Shown here: positions 10,445 to 21,900 of the stretch, piece after piece
Numbering within the stretch: the stretch's first letter is position 1
How the letters are laid out: each line of letters opens with the position of its first letter
Origin: Strongylocentrotus purpuratus
Lineage: Eukaryota; Echinodermata; Echinoidea; Camarodonta; Strongylocentrotidae
Direction of reading: 5' to 3'
Assembly (NCBI RefSeq): GCF_000002235.5
Contig: NW_022145611.1
Location: 2,966,754-3,030,753, forward strand
Length of the DNA: 64,000 nt
Notes under the pieces: model-generated
Database searches by the model: none
Told to the model about the DNA's origin: nothing
The model's input: the letters and a program-made list of their open reading frames with translations, nothing else
Made by a program: the position numbers and the translations under genes

Positions 10445-13400
10445 AGGGTAGGGTGGTGGTAGGTGTAGGATGGAAGAAAGGGTAGGGTTCTAGTTGACGA
10501 AGGATGGTAGTAGAGGTAGGATAGAAGAAAGGGTAGGGTGGGGCGGACGTTGGATGGTATGTAGCAGTTAGATTGGAGAATGGGTAGGGTAGGGTAGACG
10601 TAGGATGGAGGTAGACGTAGGATGGAAGAAAGGGTAGGGTGGTAGTAGACAAAAGATGTTTGTAGAGGTAGGATAGAAGAAAGGGTAGGGTGGTGGTAGT
10701 TGTAGGATTGAAAAAGGGGTAGGGTTGTAGTAGACGAAGGATGGTTGTAGAGGTAGGATAGACGAAGGATGGTTGTAGAGGTAGGATAGAAGAAAGGGTA
10801 GGATGGGGGTAGACGTAGGATGGAAGAAAGGGTAAGGTGGTAGTAGACGAAGGATGGTAGTAGAGGTAGGATAGAAGAAAGGGTAGGATGATGGTAGGCG
10901 TAGGATGGTAGTAGAGGTAGGATTGAAGAATGGGTAGGGTGGTGGTAGGCGAAGGATGGAAGAATGGGTAGGGTTGTAGTTGACGAAGGATCGTAGTAGA
11001 GGTAGGATAGTAGAATGGGTAATGTTGGGGTTGACGAGGGATGGTAGTAGAGATGGGATTGAAGAACAGGTAGGGTGGAGGTGGACGTAGAATGGTAGTA
11101 AAAGTTGGATGAAAGAATTGGTAGGATGGGGGTAGTAGAGGTAGGATTAAAGAATGGGTAGGGTGGTGGTAGGCGTAGGATGGAAGAAAGGGTAGGGTTC
11201 TAGTTGACGAAGGATGGTAGTAGAGGTAGGATAGAAGAAAGGGTAGGGTGGGGCGGACGTTGGATTGTATATAGAAGTTAGATTGGAGAATGGGTAGGGT
11301 GGGGTAGACGTAGGATGGAGGTAGACGTAGGATGGAAGAAAGGGTAGGGTGGTAGTAGACAAAAGATGTTTGTAGAGGTAGGATAGAATAAAGGGTAGGG
11401 TGGTGGTAGTTGTAGGATGGAAGAAGGGGTAGGGTTGTAGTAGACGAAGGATGGTTGTAAAGGTAGGGTAGACGAAGGATGTATGTAGAGGTAGGATAGA
11501 AGAAAGGGTAGGGTGGTGGTAGTTGTAGGATGGAAGAAGGGGTAGGGTTGTAGTAGACGAAGGATGGTTGTAGAGGTAGGATAGACGAAAGATGGTTGTA
11601 GAGGTAGGATAGAAGAAAGGATAGGGTGGTGGAAGGCGTAGGATGGTAGTAGATGTAAGATTGAAAAATGGGTAGGTTGGGGTAGACGTAAGGAGGGGGT
11701 AGGATGGGGTAGACGTAGGATGGAAGAATGAGTAGGGTTGTAGTTGACAAAGGATGGTAGTACAGGTAGGATAGAGGAATGGGTAGGATGGGGGTAGACG
11801 TAGAATGGAAGAAAGGGTAAGGTGGTATGTAGTAGACGAAGGATGGTAGTAGAGGTAGGATAGAAGAAAGGGTAGGATGATGGTAGGCGTAGGATGGTAG
11901 TAGAAGTAGGATTGAAGAATGGGTAGGGTGGTGGTAGGCGTAGGATGGAAGAATGACTAGGGTTGTAGTTCAGGAAGGATGGTAGTAGACGTAGGATAGA
12001 AGAAAGGGTAGGGTAGTGGTAGGCGTAGTATCGAAGAATGGGTAGGGTTGTAGTTGACGAAGGATGGTTGTAGAGGTAGGATAGACGAAGAATGGTTGTA
12101 GAGGTAGGATAGAAGAAAGGGTAGGATGGGGGTAGACGTAGGATGGAAGAAAGGGTTAGGTGGTAGTAGACGAAGGATGGTAGTAGAGGTAGGATAGAAG
12201 AAAGGGTAGGATGATGGTAGGCGTAGGATGGTAGTAGAGGTAGGATTGAAGAATGGGTAGGGTGGTGGTAGGCGAAGGATGGAAGAATGGGTAGGGTTGT
12301 AGTTGACGAAGGATCGTAGTAGAGGTAGGATAGTAGAATGGGTAATGTTGGGGTTGACGAGGGATGGTAGTAGAGATGGGATTGAAGAACAGGTAGGGTG
12401 TGGGTGGACGTAGAATGGTAGTAAAAGTTGGATGGAAGAATCGGTAGGATAGGGGTAGTAGAGGTAGGATTAAAGAATGGGTAGGGTGGTGGTAGGCGTA
12501 GGATGGAAGAAAGGGTAGGGTTCTAGTTGACGAAGGATGGTAGTAGAGGTAGGATAGAAGAAAGGGTAGGGTGGGGCGGACGTTGGATGGTATGTAGAAG
12601 TTAGATTGGAGAATGGGTAGGGTGGGGTAGACGTAGGATGGAGGTAGACGTAGGATGGGAGAAAGGGTAGGGTGGTAGTAGACAAAAGATGTTTGTAGAG
12701 GTAGGATAGAAGAAAGGGTAGGGTGGTGGTAGGTGTAGGATGGAAGAAGGGGTAGGGTTGTAGTAGACGAAGGATGGTTGTAAAGGTAGGATAGACGAAA
12801 GATGTTTGTAGAGGTAGGATAGAAGAAAGGGTAGGGTGGTGGTAGTTGTAGGATGGAAGAAGGGGTAGGGTTGTAGTAGACGAAGGATGGTTGTAGAGGT
12901 AGGATAGACGAAAGATGGTTGTAGAGGTAGGATAGAAGAAAGGATAGGGTGGTGGAAGGCGTAGGATGGTAGTAGATGTAAGATTGAAAAATGGGTAGGG
13001 TGGCGTAGACGTAAGGAGGGGGTAGGATGGGGTAGACGTAGGATGGAAGAATGAGTAGGGTTGTAGTTGACAAAGGATGGTAGTACAAGTAGGATAGAGG
13101 AATGGGTAGGATGGGGGTAGACGTAGGATGGAAGAAAGGGTAAGGTGGTATGTAGTAGACGAAGGATGGTAGTAGAGGTAGGATAGAAGAATGGGTAGGG
13201 TTGTAGTTCAGGAAGGATGGTAGTAGACGTAGGATAGAAGAAAGGGTAGGGTAGTGGTAGGCGTAGTATCGAAGAATGGGTAGGGTTGTAGTTGACGAAG
13301 GATGGATGTAGAGGTAGGATAGAAGAAAGAGTAGGGTGGTGGTAGTCGTAGGATGAAAGAACGGGTAGGGTTGTAGTTGACGAAGGATGGAAGTAGAGGT

Positions 13401-13854
13401 AGGATAGAAGAAAGGGTAGGGTGGTGGTAGGCGTAGGATGGTAGTAGAGGTAGGATTGAAGAATGGGTAGGGTGGTGGTAGGCGAAGGATGGAAGAATGG
13501 GTAGGGTTGTAGTTGAGGAGGGATGGTAGTAGACGTAGGATAGAAGAAAGGGTAGGGTGGTGGTAGGCGTGGGTGGTGGTAGTAGACGAAGGATGGTAGT
13601 AGAGGTAGGATATAAGAATGGGTAATGTTGGGGTTGACGAGGGATGGTAGTAGAGATAGGATTGAAGAACAGGTAGGGTGGGGTGGACGTAGAATGGTAG
13701 TAAAAGTTGGATGGAAGAATGGGTAGGATGGGGGTAGTAGAGGTAGGATTAAAGAATGGGTAGGGTAGTGGTAGGCGTAGGATGGAAGAATGGGTAGGTT
13801 TGTAGTTAACGAAGGACGGTAGTAGAGGTAGGATAGAAAAGGTAGGGTGGTGGT
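10445..13854 (+). repeat. 17-bp minisatellite with higher-order repeats
   Basis: Built from 17-mers such as AGGATGGTAGTAGAGGT, AGGATAGAAGAATGGGT and AGGGTTGTAGTTGACGA, grouped into 51-bp trimers. Longer periods exist: the marker gggcggacgttgga recurs at 10,541, 11,251 and 12,574, offsets of 710 and 1323 bp. Because 51 is divisible by 3, minus-strand frames stay open for over 400 codons (Tyr/Pro/Thr-rich); these are not genes. The array is interrupted at 13,855 by an LTR retrotransposon and resumes at 18,941. Confidence 0.9.
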
Positions 13855-13970
13855 TGTGGTATAGCGCCACCTTGTGTTAATAAAACGTGCAGAGATATGA
13901 CTCCCAAACCTGGACCATTGTGTTATCTTTGTTGTGTCCAAAGTGTTCTAAATGATGTACAGACACGACA
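13855..13970 (+). repeat. 5' LTR (116 bp)
   Basis: Starts TGTGGTATAGCGCC and ends ACAGACACGACA. Matches the copy at 18,825-18,940 base for base by eye. Confidence 0.93.
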
Positions 13971-14174
13971 ATTGGCGACGAGGATAAAGATAACCGTGAA
14001 CTATAAGCTGAAAAGTGTAAGTCATTAATGAAAAAATGATGACAGTGTTCCTATAGACTGCAGATAGAAGTAAAAGTCGGCAGTCTTGAGGTGATGTGAA
14101 CTATTTAGCCCACATATTGAACATGGTGTCAGCTATAGTATAGTGACTGTGAACGTACACGTCGCATCGTAAAA

Positions 14175-17100
14175 ATGGCGTCAACAACGGGGAGAGCTGA
14201 AAGTTACAATCCAGACATTGAGCAATATGAATCATACAGAGAAAGAATGGATTATTACTTCGTGGCTAATGACATAAGTGATGAAAGGAAGAAAGTGGCT
14301 GTAATTTTGTCAGTAATGGGAGCAAAAGAGTATAGACTGCTAAAGAGTGTGGTAGCTCCACAGAAGGTTTCTGAGCTGACATTGAAAGAGGTCGATGAGG
14401 CGCTGAAGGAGCATTACAACCCTAAACCACCAGTCATGCTAGAGAGATACAAGTTCTATCAGAGGAATCAGAGGGCTGATGAGAATATCGCTACATACTA
14501 CGCCGAGTTGAAGAAAATGGCGGAAACATGCGATTTTAGCACCTTCAGAAAGGAAGCACTTCGAGACAGATTCGTGTGCGGGTTAGCAGAGGAGAGCGTT
14601 CAGAGGCGTCTTCTGTCCGAAGATGACATCACTATCGAGAAAGCGGTGAAGCTGGCTACGAGCATGGAAGCTGCCAGTAAGGGTACCGCAGCACTGAAAA
14701 CACTTGAACAGAAAAGTTCTACAAGTACAACTGTTAATTATGGAGAAATAGAATGCTATTGTTGTGGAAAAAAAGGACACACCAAGAAACAGTGTCGGTA
14801 TAGGGAACTGTCATGTGACAACTGCCACCGTAAAGGACATCTAAAACAGGTGTGCAAGAACAGTAAGAAGGGTAGCTCTAGATCACAAAATAACCCAAAG
14901 AGTACAGGTAGTACTAGTAAGTGGAAGGGACAAGAACATAAGTATAAGACTAGAAGAAAGTCTAGGTTAGGCGTAAGTCATGTTGAAGGTGACCAGTCAG
15001 AGTCGGGTAGTGTTGAATGTTCAGAGTCAAACACAGATGATGATGATAATGTGTATTACATTGGAGTACATAAAGTAGGGAAAGGTGTGAAGCCTATCAT
15101 GGTTGATGTAGAAATAGAAGATACTACATTGTCGATGGAACTTGATACGGGCTGTGGAGTCTCGATTGTTAGTCAATCGGTGTATGAAAAGAACTTCAAA
15201 CAGAAGGTAAAGGTAGACAAATGTGATATAAAGCTCAAGACCTTCACACGACAGACGATACCTGTAATGGGCAAATGTATGGTGAATGTGAATTACCATG
15301 GTAAAAAAGAAAGGTTACCTTTAATCATTGTGAAGAATGAGGGTCCTACTTTACTGGGTAGAGATTGGTTGCGGGAAATTCCCCTACGATGGAAAGAAAT
15401 ATTTGAGGTACACCATGTGACACCTAGTGGTACACCACAAGATAGGATAGAGAAGGCAATAGCAGATAGTGAGGTCTTTGATAGCAGTGTAGGAAGAATA
15501 AAAGGGGTTCAGGCCAAACTGAAAGTGAAAAGTGATGCGGAACCAAGGTTCTTCAAGCCCAGACCTATTCCCTTCGCGATAAAAGACAAAGTGGCAGAAG
15601 AGATTGATAGGTTAGTGAAAGAAGGGGTACTAGAGCCTGTAGAGTTTTCCGATTGGGCTGCTCCTGTAGTACCGGTACAGAAACCAGATGGTAAGATAAG
15701 GTTGTGTGGAGACTATAAAATTACAGTCAATCCACAGTTAGAAGTGAAAGAGTATCCAATGCCAAGACCTGAAGAGTTGTTTGCTAGCCTACAAGGGGGA
15801 AAGAAGTTCACAAAACTTGACTTGAAGAATGCATATCAACAAGTAGACTTAGAAGAGAAATCTAGACAATATGTCACAATTAACACACATCTAGGTCTAT
15901 ACAGGTATACACGGTTACCGTTTGGGGTGAGTTCAGCTCCTGCCATATTCCAGGAATGCATGGACAAGATTCTCCATGGTCTTAAGGGAGTAGGATGTTA
16001 TTTGGATGACATCATAGTCACAGGTTCAAGTGACGAGGAACATGCATCCAACTTAGAGAGTGTGTTGAAGAGGTTGAGTCAGTTTGGACTACGGTTGAAG
16101 AGATCCAAGTGTGCATTCATGCAGGATTCGGTGGAGTATTTAGGTCATGTGGTAGATGCAGGAGGGTTGCATCCTTCACCATCGCGCGTTGAAGCCATTG
16201 CGTCGGCAAGCCCACCCAAAGATGCGTCAGAGGTACAGTCTTTTACTGGGCTAATCAATTACTATCGGAAATTTATTCCGAATCTGGCATCCATCTTGAA
16301 ACCTATTGATGGGTTAAAGAAGAAGCAGGTGTTCGAGTGGACTTCTGAATGCCAGAAGGCCTTTGACTTGGTGAAGAAGATACTGAGCTCCAGCAAGGTA
16401 CTGGTCTATTTCGATCCAAGCAAAGAGGTGACATTGGCGGTGGACGCATCACCATATGGGATAGGCGCGGTCATTTCCCATGTGACAGAAGAGGGGGACA
16501 AACCGATTGCGTATGCGTCTAGGAAGTTGACAAAGGCAGAAATGAACTACTCTCAGTTGGAGAAGGAAGCTCTAGCTATTGTGTATGGTGTGAGGTATTT
16601 TCATCAGTATCTTTGTGGTAGGAAGTTTATGCTTCTTACGGACCACAAACCATTGACCTTTCTACTTGGACCCAAGAAGGGGATTCCGGTCCTAGCGGCC
16701 TCAAGGCTGCAACGCTGGGCAATTTTGCTTTCAGGATACGTGTATGATATAAAATATCGGACATCCCAGCAGAATGCCAATGCAGATTTCCTATCACGTC
16801 TGCCTGGTTCAGGAAAGGTGGAGAGCGAGGAGGATGAGTTTGTAGTGAAGTGGACTGAAGAAGCTACACAGATGAATGAGACACAGTTGAAGTCACTGCC
16901 GGTGACAGCTGATAGAGTGCGGAGAGCTACGGACACTGATAGGGTGTTGCCAAAGGTTAGATTCTTTGTTCAGAATGGATGGCCTTGCAGGGACGAGATC
17001 TCACCAGAGTTGCAGGTTTGGCTGAGGAAGAAAGATGAGATGACAGTAGAAAGTGGTTGCTTGCTTTGGGGAATTCGTGTGATCATTCCAGATGGTTTGC

Positions 17101-18233
17101 AGCAACATATTTTGGAAGAGCTCCATAGAGGCCATCAGGGGATGGTGAGGATGAAGAGTCTTGCCAGAATGCATGTCTATTGGCCAGGTCTAGATCAGGA
17201 TATTGAACGCTTAGTACAGGCTTGTTCATCTTGCCAAGCCATGCAGACCTTACCACCAGCAGCACCGGTGAATCCATGGGCATGGCCATCCCAGCCATGG
17301 CATAGAGTGCATGTTGATTTTGCTGGACCATTTCTGGACCAGATGTTTTTGCTAGTCGTAGACGCTCACAGTAAATGGCCAGAGGTCATTCCCATGAGGT
17401 CTACAACAGCAGCGAATACCATTCGGGTGTTGAGGTGTTTGTTTTCTAGATATGGCCTTCCCCATGAAGTGGTATCTGATAATGGACCACAATTTGTTGC
17501 AGAGGAGTTTGCTGTGTTTTTGAAGAAGAATGGCATCAAGCACATCAAGTCAGCAGTGAAGCACCCAGCTTCGAACGGCGAAGTTGAACGTTTTGTTCAG
17601 ACCTTTAAGAAGGCTATGAAGAAAGCCAAACCGGATGGGGGTGATGTACAGCTGAAGTTAGCTAGGTTCTTGTTGTCATACAGGACCACTCCTCATGTGG
17701 TGACCCAAGAAACACCGTCAAAGATGTTCATGGGACGAGACTTGAGGACACGGCTGAGTCAAGTGAGACCAGATTTAGGCTTAAAACTACAGCAGAAGCG
17801 AGCTCCGAAGAAAGAGAGAGTGAGAAGCTTTGAGGTTGGTGAACGAGTGAGAGTGTTAGATTTTCGGATTCATTCTGAAAGATGGTCAGAAGGTATGGTG
17901 ACCAGAGTCCTTGGTCCAGTGACTTATCAAGTAGTGGTAGATGGTATTCGGTGGAAGAGGCATGTCGACCAGATAAGAAGGATGTCGCAGTGTGTAGATT
18001 CAATGGCAGAGCCACTCAGACAAACGGTACCGAACACAGACATATACAATGACAGAGACACCATCACAAGAGCCTTGACAGACGAAGACATACCAAACAC
18101 ACACACATCTCAGTCACCTAAGAAAATACCCCAGACCCAAGACAAAAGTCACACAGAACAACAGCAACACACAGAGCAAAACCTCCGTCGTTCAAAACGT
18201 CACATCAGTAAACCAGATAGGTTGGATTTGTAA
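14175..18233 (+). CDS. Gypsy Gag-Pol polyprotein (1352 aa)
   Basis: One frame encodes, in order: a Gag-type N-terminus; two CCHC zinc knuckles (about residues 194-226); an aspartic protease (LDTG near 322); a reverse transcriptase with YLDD near 608; RNase H beginning near VDASPYG at about 755; and an integrase. The integrase has a zinc-binding HHCC region from about 984, then catalytic-core blocks around HVDFAGPF, SDNGPQF and NGEVERF. The frame looks whole. The proteins of this family package element RNA, copy it to DNA and integrate it. No separate envelope gene is seen. Confidence 0.95.
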   Translation: MASTTGRAESYNPDIEQYESYRERMDYYFVANDISDERKKVAVILSVMGAKEYRLLKSVVAPQKVSELTLKEVDEALKEHYNPKPPVMLERYKFYQRNQRADENIATYYAELKKMAETCDFSTFRKEALRDRFVCGLAEESVQRRLLSEDDITIEKAVKLATSMEAASKGTAALKTLEQKSSTSTTVNYGEIECYCCGKKGHTKKQCRYRELSCDNCHRKGHLKQVCKNSKKGSSRSQNNPKSTGSTSKWKGQEHKYKTRRKSRLGVSHVEGDQSESGSVECSESNTDDDDNVYYIGVHKVGKGVKPIMVDVEIEDTTLSMELDTGCGVSIVSQSVYEKNFKQKVKVDKCDIKLKTFTRQTIPVMGKCMVNVNYHGKKERLPLIIVKNEGPTLLGRDWLREIPLRWKEIFEVHHVTPSGTPQDRIEKAIADSEVFDSSVGRIKGVQAKLKVKSDAEPRFFKPRPIPFAIKDKVAEEIDRLVKEGVLEPVEFSDWAAPVVPVQKPDGKIRLCGDYKITVNPQLEVKEYPMPRPEELFASLQGGKKFTKLDLKNAYQQVDLEEKSRQYVTINTHLGLYRYTRLPFGVSSAPAIFQECMDKILHGLKGVGCYLDDIIVTGSSDEEHASNLESVLKRLSQFGLRLKRSKCAFMQDSVEYLGHVVDAGGLHPSPSRVEAIASASPPKDASEVQSFTGLINYYRKFIPNLASILKPIDGLKKKQVFEWTSECQKAFDLVKKILSSSKVLVYFDPSKEVTLAVDASPYGIGAVISHVTEEGDKPIAYASRKLTKAEMNYSQLEKEALAIVYGVRYFHQYLCGRKFMLLTDHKPLTFLLGPKKGIPVLAASRLQRWAILLSGYVYDIKYRTSQQNANADFLSRLPGSGKVESEEDEFVVKWTEEATQMNETQLKSLPVTADRVRRATDTDRVLPKVRFFVQNGWPCRDEISPELQVWLRKKDEMTVESGCLLWGIRVIIPDGLQQHILEELHRGHQGMVRMKSLARMHVYWPGLDQDIERLVQACSSCQAMQTLPPAAPVNPWAWPSQPWHRVHVDFAGPFLDQMFLLVVDAHSKWPEVIPMRSTTAANTIRVLRCLFSRYGLPHEVVSDNGPQFVAEEFAVFLKKNGIKHIKSAVKHPASNGEVERFVQTFKKAMKKAKPDGGDVQLKLARFLLSYRTTPHVVTQETPSKMFMGRDLRTRLSQVRPDLGLKLQQKRAPKKERVRSFEVGERVRVLDFRIHSERWSEGMVTRVLGPVTYQVVVDGIRWKRHVDQIRRMSQCVDSMAEPLRQTVPNTDIYNDRDTITRALTDEDIPNTHTSQSPKKIPQTQDKSHTEQQQHTEQNLRRSKRHISKPDRLDL

Positions 18234-18569
18234 AAAACTAAAACACACAATGTGTAACAGTTCTTGTTGCATGTCATAATGTTATTGATAAGATGAGATC
18301 AGAGTAATATGTTGGGATATGAGGATTATGATCAATACTGTTTGGTAATTTGTACAAATTGTACATTAAAAAAGAAAAGAAATGCATCTGTGATGCATAG
18401 TTTGACGTTTTAAGATGAAAATTAATTTTGTTGTTATGAAATCATCTATGTTTTTTTTTTTATAATACGGAGTCAGAATAAGTATGTTACATAGTCAGAT
18501 CAGAGCCTAAGGGGTGAATGTTCAGTAAACAGTGTTTATACATTTTCACAGTCAAGGAACCAAGCATAA

Positions 18570-18606
<37 letters not shown>

Positions 18607-18824
18607 CAACAACAGCAACAAACAAAACAAAAAAAAAAAACTTGTAGGATAAGGATTTTTTTTTTTGGGTGAAGAAATTCAAACCGCCTCTTTATTTGTT
18701 GTTATTGATCGATACCGGATAACAATATATCTATGCAAACTGGCAAATACATGTATACTGGAATATCACATGTGATGATACTGTTACAAAGAAAATTTGA
18801 AATTTTGTGCGGAAGGAGAGGAGA

Positions 18825-18940
18825 TGTGGTATAGCGCCACCTTGTGTTAATAAAACGTGCAGAGATATGACTCCCAAACCTGGACCATTGTGTTATCTTT
18901 GTTGTGTCCAAAGTGTTCTAAATGATGTACAGACACGACA
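18825..18940 (+). repeat. 3' LTR (116 bp)
   Basis: Same 116 bp as the left LTR, preceded by a purine-rich tract and followed by the duplicated target gtggt. The ~590 bp between the stop codon and this LTR is AT-rich with long A-runs (about 18,576-18,605) and no further ORF. Confidence 0.93.
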
Positions 18941-19395
18941 GTGGTAGGTGAAGAATGGTAGTAGAGGTAGGATTGAAGAAAGGGTAGGATGGGGGTAGTA
19001 GAGGTAGGATTAAAGAATGGATAGGGTGGTGGTAGGCGTAGGATGGAAGAATGGGTAGGTTTGTAATTGACGAAGGACGGTAGTAGAGGTAGGATAGAAG
19101 AATGGGTAGGGTTGTAGTTGACGAAGGATGGTAGTAGAGGTAGGATAGAAGAAAGGGTAGGATGATAGAGGTAGGATAGAAGAATGGGTAGGGAGGGGGT
19201 AATGTGGGGTAGACGTAGGATGGAAGAATGGGTAGGGTTGTAGTTGACGAAGGATGGCAGTAGAGGTAGGATAGAAGAAAGGGTAGGGTGGTGGTAGGCG
19301 AAGGATGGAAGAATGGGTAGGGTTGTAGTTGACGAAGGATCGTAGTAGAGGTAGGATAGAAGAATGGGTAATGTTGGGGTTGACGAGGGATGGTA
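18941..19395 (+). repeat. 17-bp minisatellite, middle segment
   Basis: Same 17/51-bp units as 10,445-13,854, continuing directly after the retrotransposon's target duplication. Confidence 0.9.
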
Positions 19396-20280
19396 CACTG
19401 TAAAAAAGAGTTTGTTCATTGGTAATTTTTACGTATTTTTCCATGTAGAATTTACTTGAAAACATTAGTTTTGCCACTTACGCACTAAATGTAAGTCTTG
19501 CTAACTCAAAATTTCAATTTAGTAGAACATACGTGGAATATTTAAGTAAAATCAAATACATAAGAACTTTAAGTAATTTCAGCTTGTATTAATTTAGTAA
19601 TTTTAGCTCAAAGTCAGAAATGATACGTATTACTCAAACAATTTATGTTGATTATTCTTATCTTTTTAAAGTAAGGACAGATGCAGTGCGTAATAGAAAT
19701 ATTTACATAATTTATGAATATTCACTAAGACCAAATTAAACTCTTTTTTAAATAAAACAATTCTTTTTTGTGGTTGAATGAAAATTTAAGGACTTTAAAA
19801 CATTTACTAATTCATTTAACATGGCTAAGCAAAGACAAGACAATCTTTAATTGTTACCCAGTTCAAAACAAATCGAAACTTGATATTTCAGGAAATTGTC
19901 AACCAATTTTCCTTTTAAGATGCTATGATCAAGTATATATAAAATTTGGAGCCTTTCAATATGTGTCGAATTGAAGCGTATGTAATAGTTAAATCTTAAA
20001 TAGAAGTAGTGAATGATTAGTGTATATAACTTGTTAGATTAGATGGGTACCAAGTCGTGCAATATGTAATCCTATCATAGCTTTTTTTTTAATTATCTAA
20101 AATGATTACAATACTTAAATTATTTACGTTAATGTAACTCGAATTAACTGAGTAAAAATTTATTCAGCAAAATAAGTAAATTCTATTTAAGATGCCGTAG
20201 GTAATATTTACTTAATAAAAATAAGGCAATTCTTTTCCTCAATTTTATTTAGTTATTTCGACTATTATTTTTTTACAGTG
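19396..20280 (+). mobile_element. 885-bp TA-flanked TIR element inside the minisatellite
   Basis: Ends are CACTGTAAAAAA and its inverted complement TTTTTTACAGTG, flanked on both sides by TA. The minisatellite supplies the empty site: related units read gagggatggTAgtagagat, so the TA was duplicated on insertion. The interior is very AT-rich, with recurring aagtaa/tttagtaa motifs, and has no credible ORF, so this is a non-autonomous element. A TA target fits Tc1/mariner-like superfamilies. Confidence 0.88.
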
Positions 20281-20665
20281 TAGTAGAGATGGGATTGAAG
20301 AACAGGTAGGGTGGGGTGGACGTAGAATGGTAGTAAAAGTTGGATGGAAGAATCGGTAGGATGGGGGTAGTAGAGGTAGGATTAAAGAATGGGTAGGGTG
20401 GTGGTAGGCGTAGGATGGAAGAGGGGTAGGTTTGTAGTTGACGAAGGACGGTAGTAGAGGTAGGATAGAAGAAAGGGTAGGGTGGTGGTAGGTGTAGGAT
20501 GGTAGTAGAAGTAGAAGCGAAGAAAGGATAGGATGGGGGTAGTAGAGGTAGGATTGAAGAAAGGGTAGGATGGGGGTAGACGTAGGATGAAAGAAAGGGT
20601 AGGGTGGTAGTAGACGAAGGATGGTAGTAGAGGTAGGATATAGATAGGGTTGTAGTTGACGAAGG
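20281..20665 (+). repeat. 17-bp minisatellite, right segment
   Basis: The array resumes after the duplicated TA and ends near tgacgaagga at about 20,666, where unique sequence begins. Confidence 0.88.
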
Positions 20666-21289
20666 AGCTATATAGAAGTATACCCTATTGAGGTATAGCG
20701 TCGTATAAAAACCTTTTCAAATGATTGAAGGAATGCGTCTTTGAGAACCATCTAAATAGCTAAATTTTCTTACAATATCCACTTCTTGCCCATCAAAGTT
20801 GGAATAATTTCTGAACTCTTTTTGTGAAGTGATTGTGAGAAATATTCTTGATAGATAAAAATTTATATCTCCCGAGAACTTGATTAATCTAAGAAACAGA
20901 ATGGGCAACAGTGTATGTGGTGTAATTGTTAATTCAATAAATTGTTAAACCACATTTTTTACGGCACTTTCCTCTCGCTGAATTAGAAAATACTTTCCCT
21001 CAGTTTTCAACTTTTCATGCTCCCTCGCATATAGGACAATTATCCCCTGCAAAATTGCAATTCACTTTTTGCACTGTTTGGAACTTTGCATTCTATAGCA
21101 CACAGGCAGATCAAAACTTATTGTACATAAATGATTGACACTTGTAGAATGCTTGATTATTTAAAATGAGGTAACGTTTGTCGAGAGCCAGAAGGGTGTA
21201 TCTGGGTCTGTGAGAAGTATGTGAGGGGCAGGGACAGCTAGAGAAAGGGACCTCGATTTTTTTTCTTCCCAGGCACTGTCATGACTGAC
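20666..21289. other. Unique AT-rich spacer
   Basis: No ORF, repeat or RNA gene recognised. Confidence 0.5.
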
Positions 21290-21376
21290 CGAGGTAGACC
21301 AACAGCTGGCGCGCGCAACGTCCTCGGTCAAAGGTCAACCTCGTTCACTTTTGCGGCAAGTTTGTTTTCAAACAAG
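21290..21376 (+). promoter_or_regulatory. Candidate promoter/5' non-coding exon of the PHF7-like gene
   Basis: A locally CG-rich patch (ctggcgcgcgcaacgtcctcgg) is followed by GGTCAAAGGTCAA (about 21,326-21,338), a near-consensus DR1 nuclear-receptor motif. A good splice donor follows, AACAAG/GTAAAT at 21,376/21,377. The first coding exon at 24,857 begins with an acceptor, so an upstream non-coding exon must exist, and this is the best-looking donor I found upstream. A rival site is the CCAAT-containing patch at 22,285-22,400. Inference only. Confidence 0.3.
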
Positions 21377-21828
21377 GTAAATAATTGTTTTTGAATAAGT
21401 TTGTTTAATCGTAATATAAGTATAATATATACATTTAATTACTGATTTTGCGAAAATATGTTACTTATGTGTGATTCTATTGTATTTAGAGATGGTTTGA
21501 ATGTAAGGTTTTCCTAGAAAGTGACTTTAAAACGGTCCGTCATTCACTAGATTCAGCCCTTTCCGCTTTCGCGGTTTAGATTTTGTATAGAGTGCAGTAC
21601 GGTACCGTACAGTGTGTGCATTGGATAGATCAGACCGATGGCCGATGGATGAGCAGTGCAGTGACTGAGTGAGTGAATGAGATCTGCTCTGCTCAGTCGG
21701 TTGCACTGTGCCTGTGTTTTTAGTCCCAGCATGAAGAACATTTTGCATTGAGCGCTGTACAGCGAGAGAGTAAGAGAGGGCCTACTTAACTTACGCGCAA
21801 CTTAAGTTCAATGGCAAGGTCAATGCTA

Positions 21829-21900
21829 GACCGAAAGCTAGTCTCTAATCGTCGGTTGTTCCACTGAGACTAGATAGATCTACGTCTGGCTTAGACAGCA
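21829..21900 (-). repeat. Fragment of the GACCGAAAGC foldback family
   Basis: The segment gaccgaaagctagtctctaa...gtctggctta matches, in reverse, parts of the repeats at 22,655-22,750 and 23,219-23,306. Confidence 0.6.

Larger units (their letters stand above)
13855..18940 (+). mobile_element. Ty3/Gypsy LTR retrotransposon, looks whole and young
   Basis: The element is bounded by two 116-bp direct repeats (TGTGGT...CGACA) that I read as identical. The 5-bp sequence gtggt flanks both sides as a target-site duplication. A primer-binding-type motif (attggcgacgagg) follows the left LTR, and a purine-rich tract (18,809-18,824) precedes the right LTR. One long Gag-Pol frame lies between them. It sits inside the 17-bp minisatellite and is younger than that array. 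Identical LTRs imply recent insertion, though 116 bp is a short clock. The single fused frame, RT-RNase H-integrase order and short LTRs fit Gypsy lineages such as Mag; the clade is not proven. There is no envelope-like ORF. Confidence 0.95.

Noticed and set aside
10437-13941. Long minus-strand ORFs (over 400 codons) rich in Tyr, Pro, Thr
   Set aside because: They follow the 17/51-bp minisatellite; 51 is divisible by 3, so frames stay open without selection. No domain or start context supports a protein.
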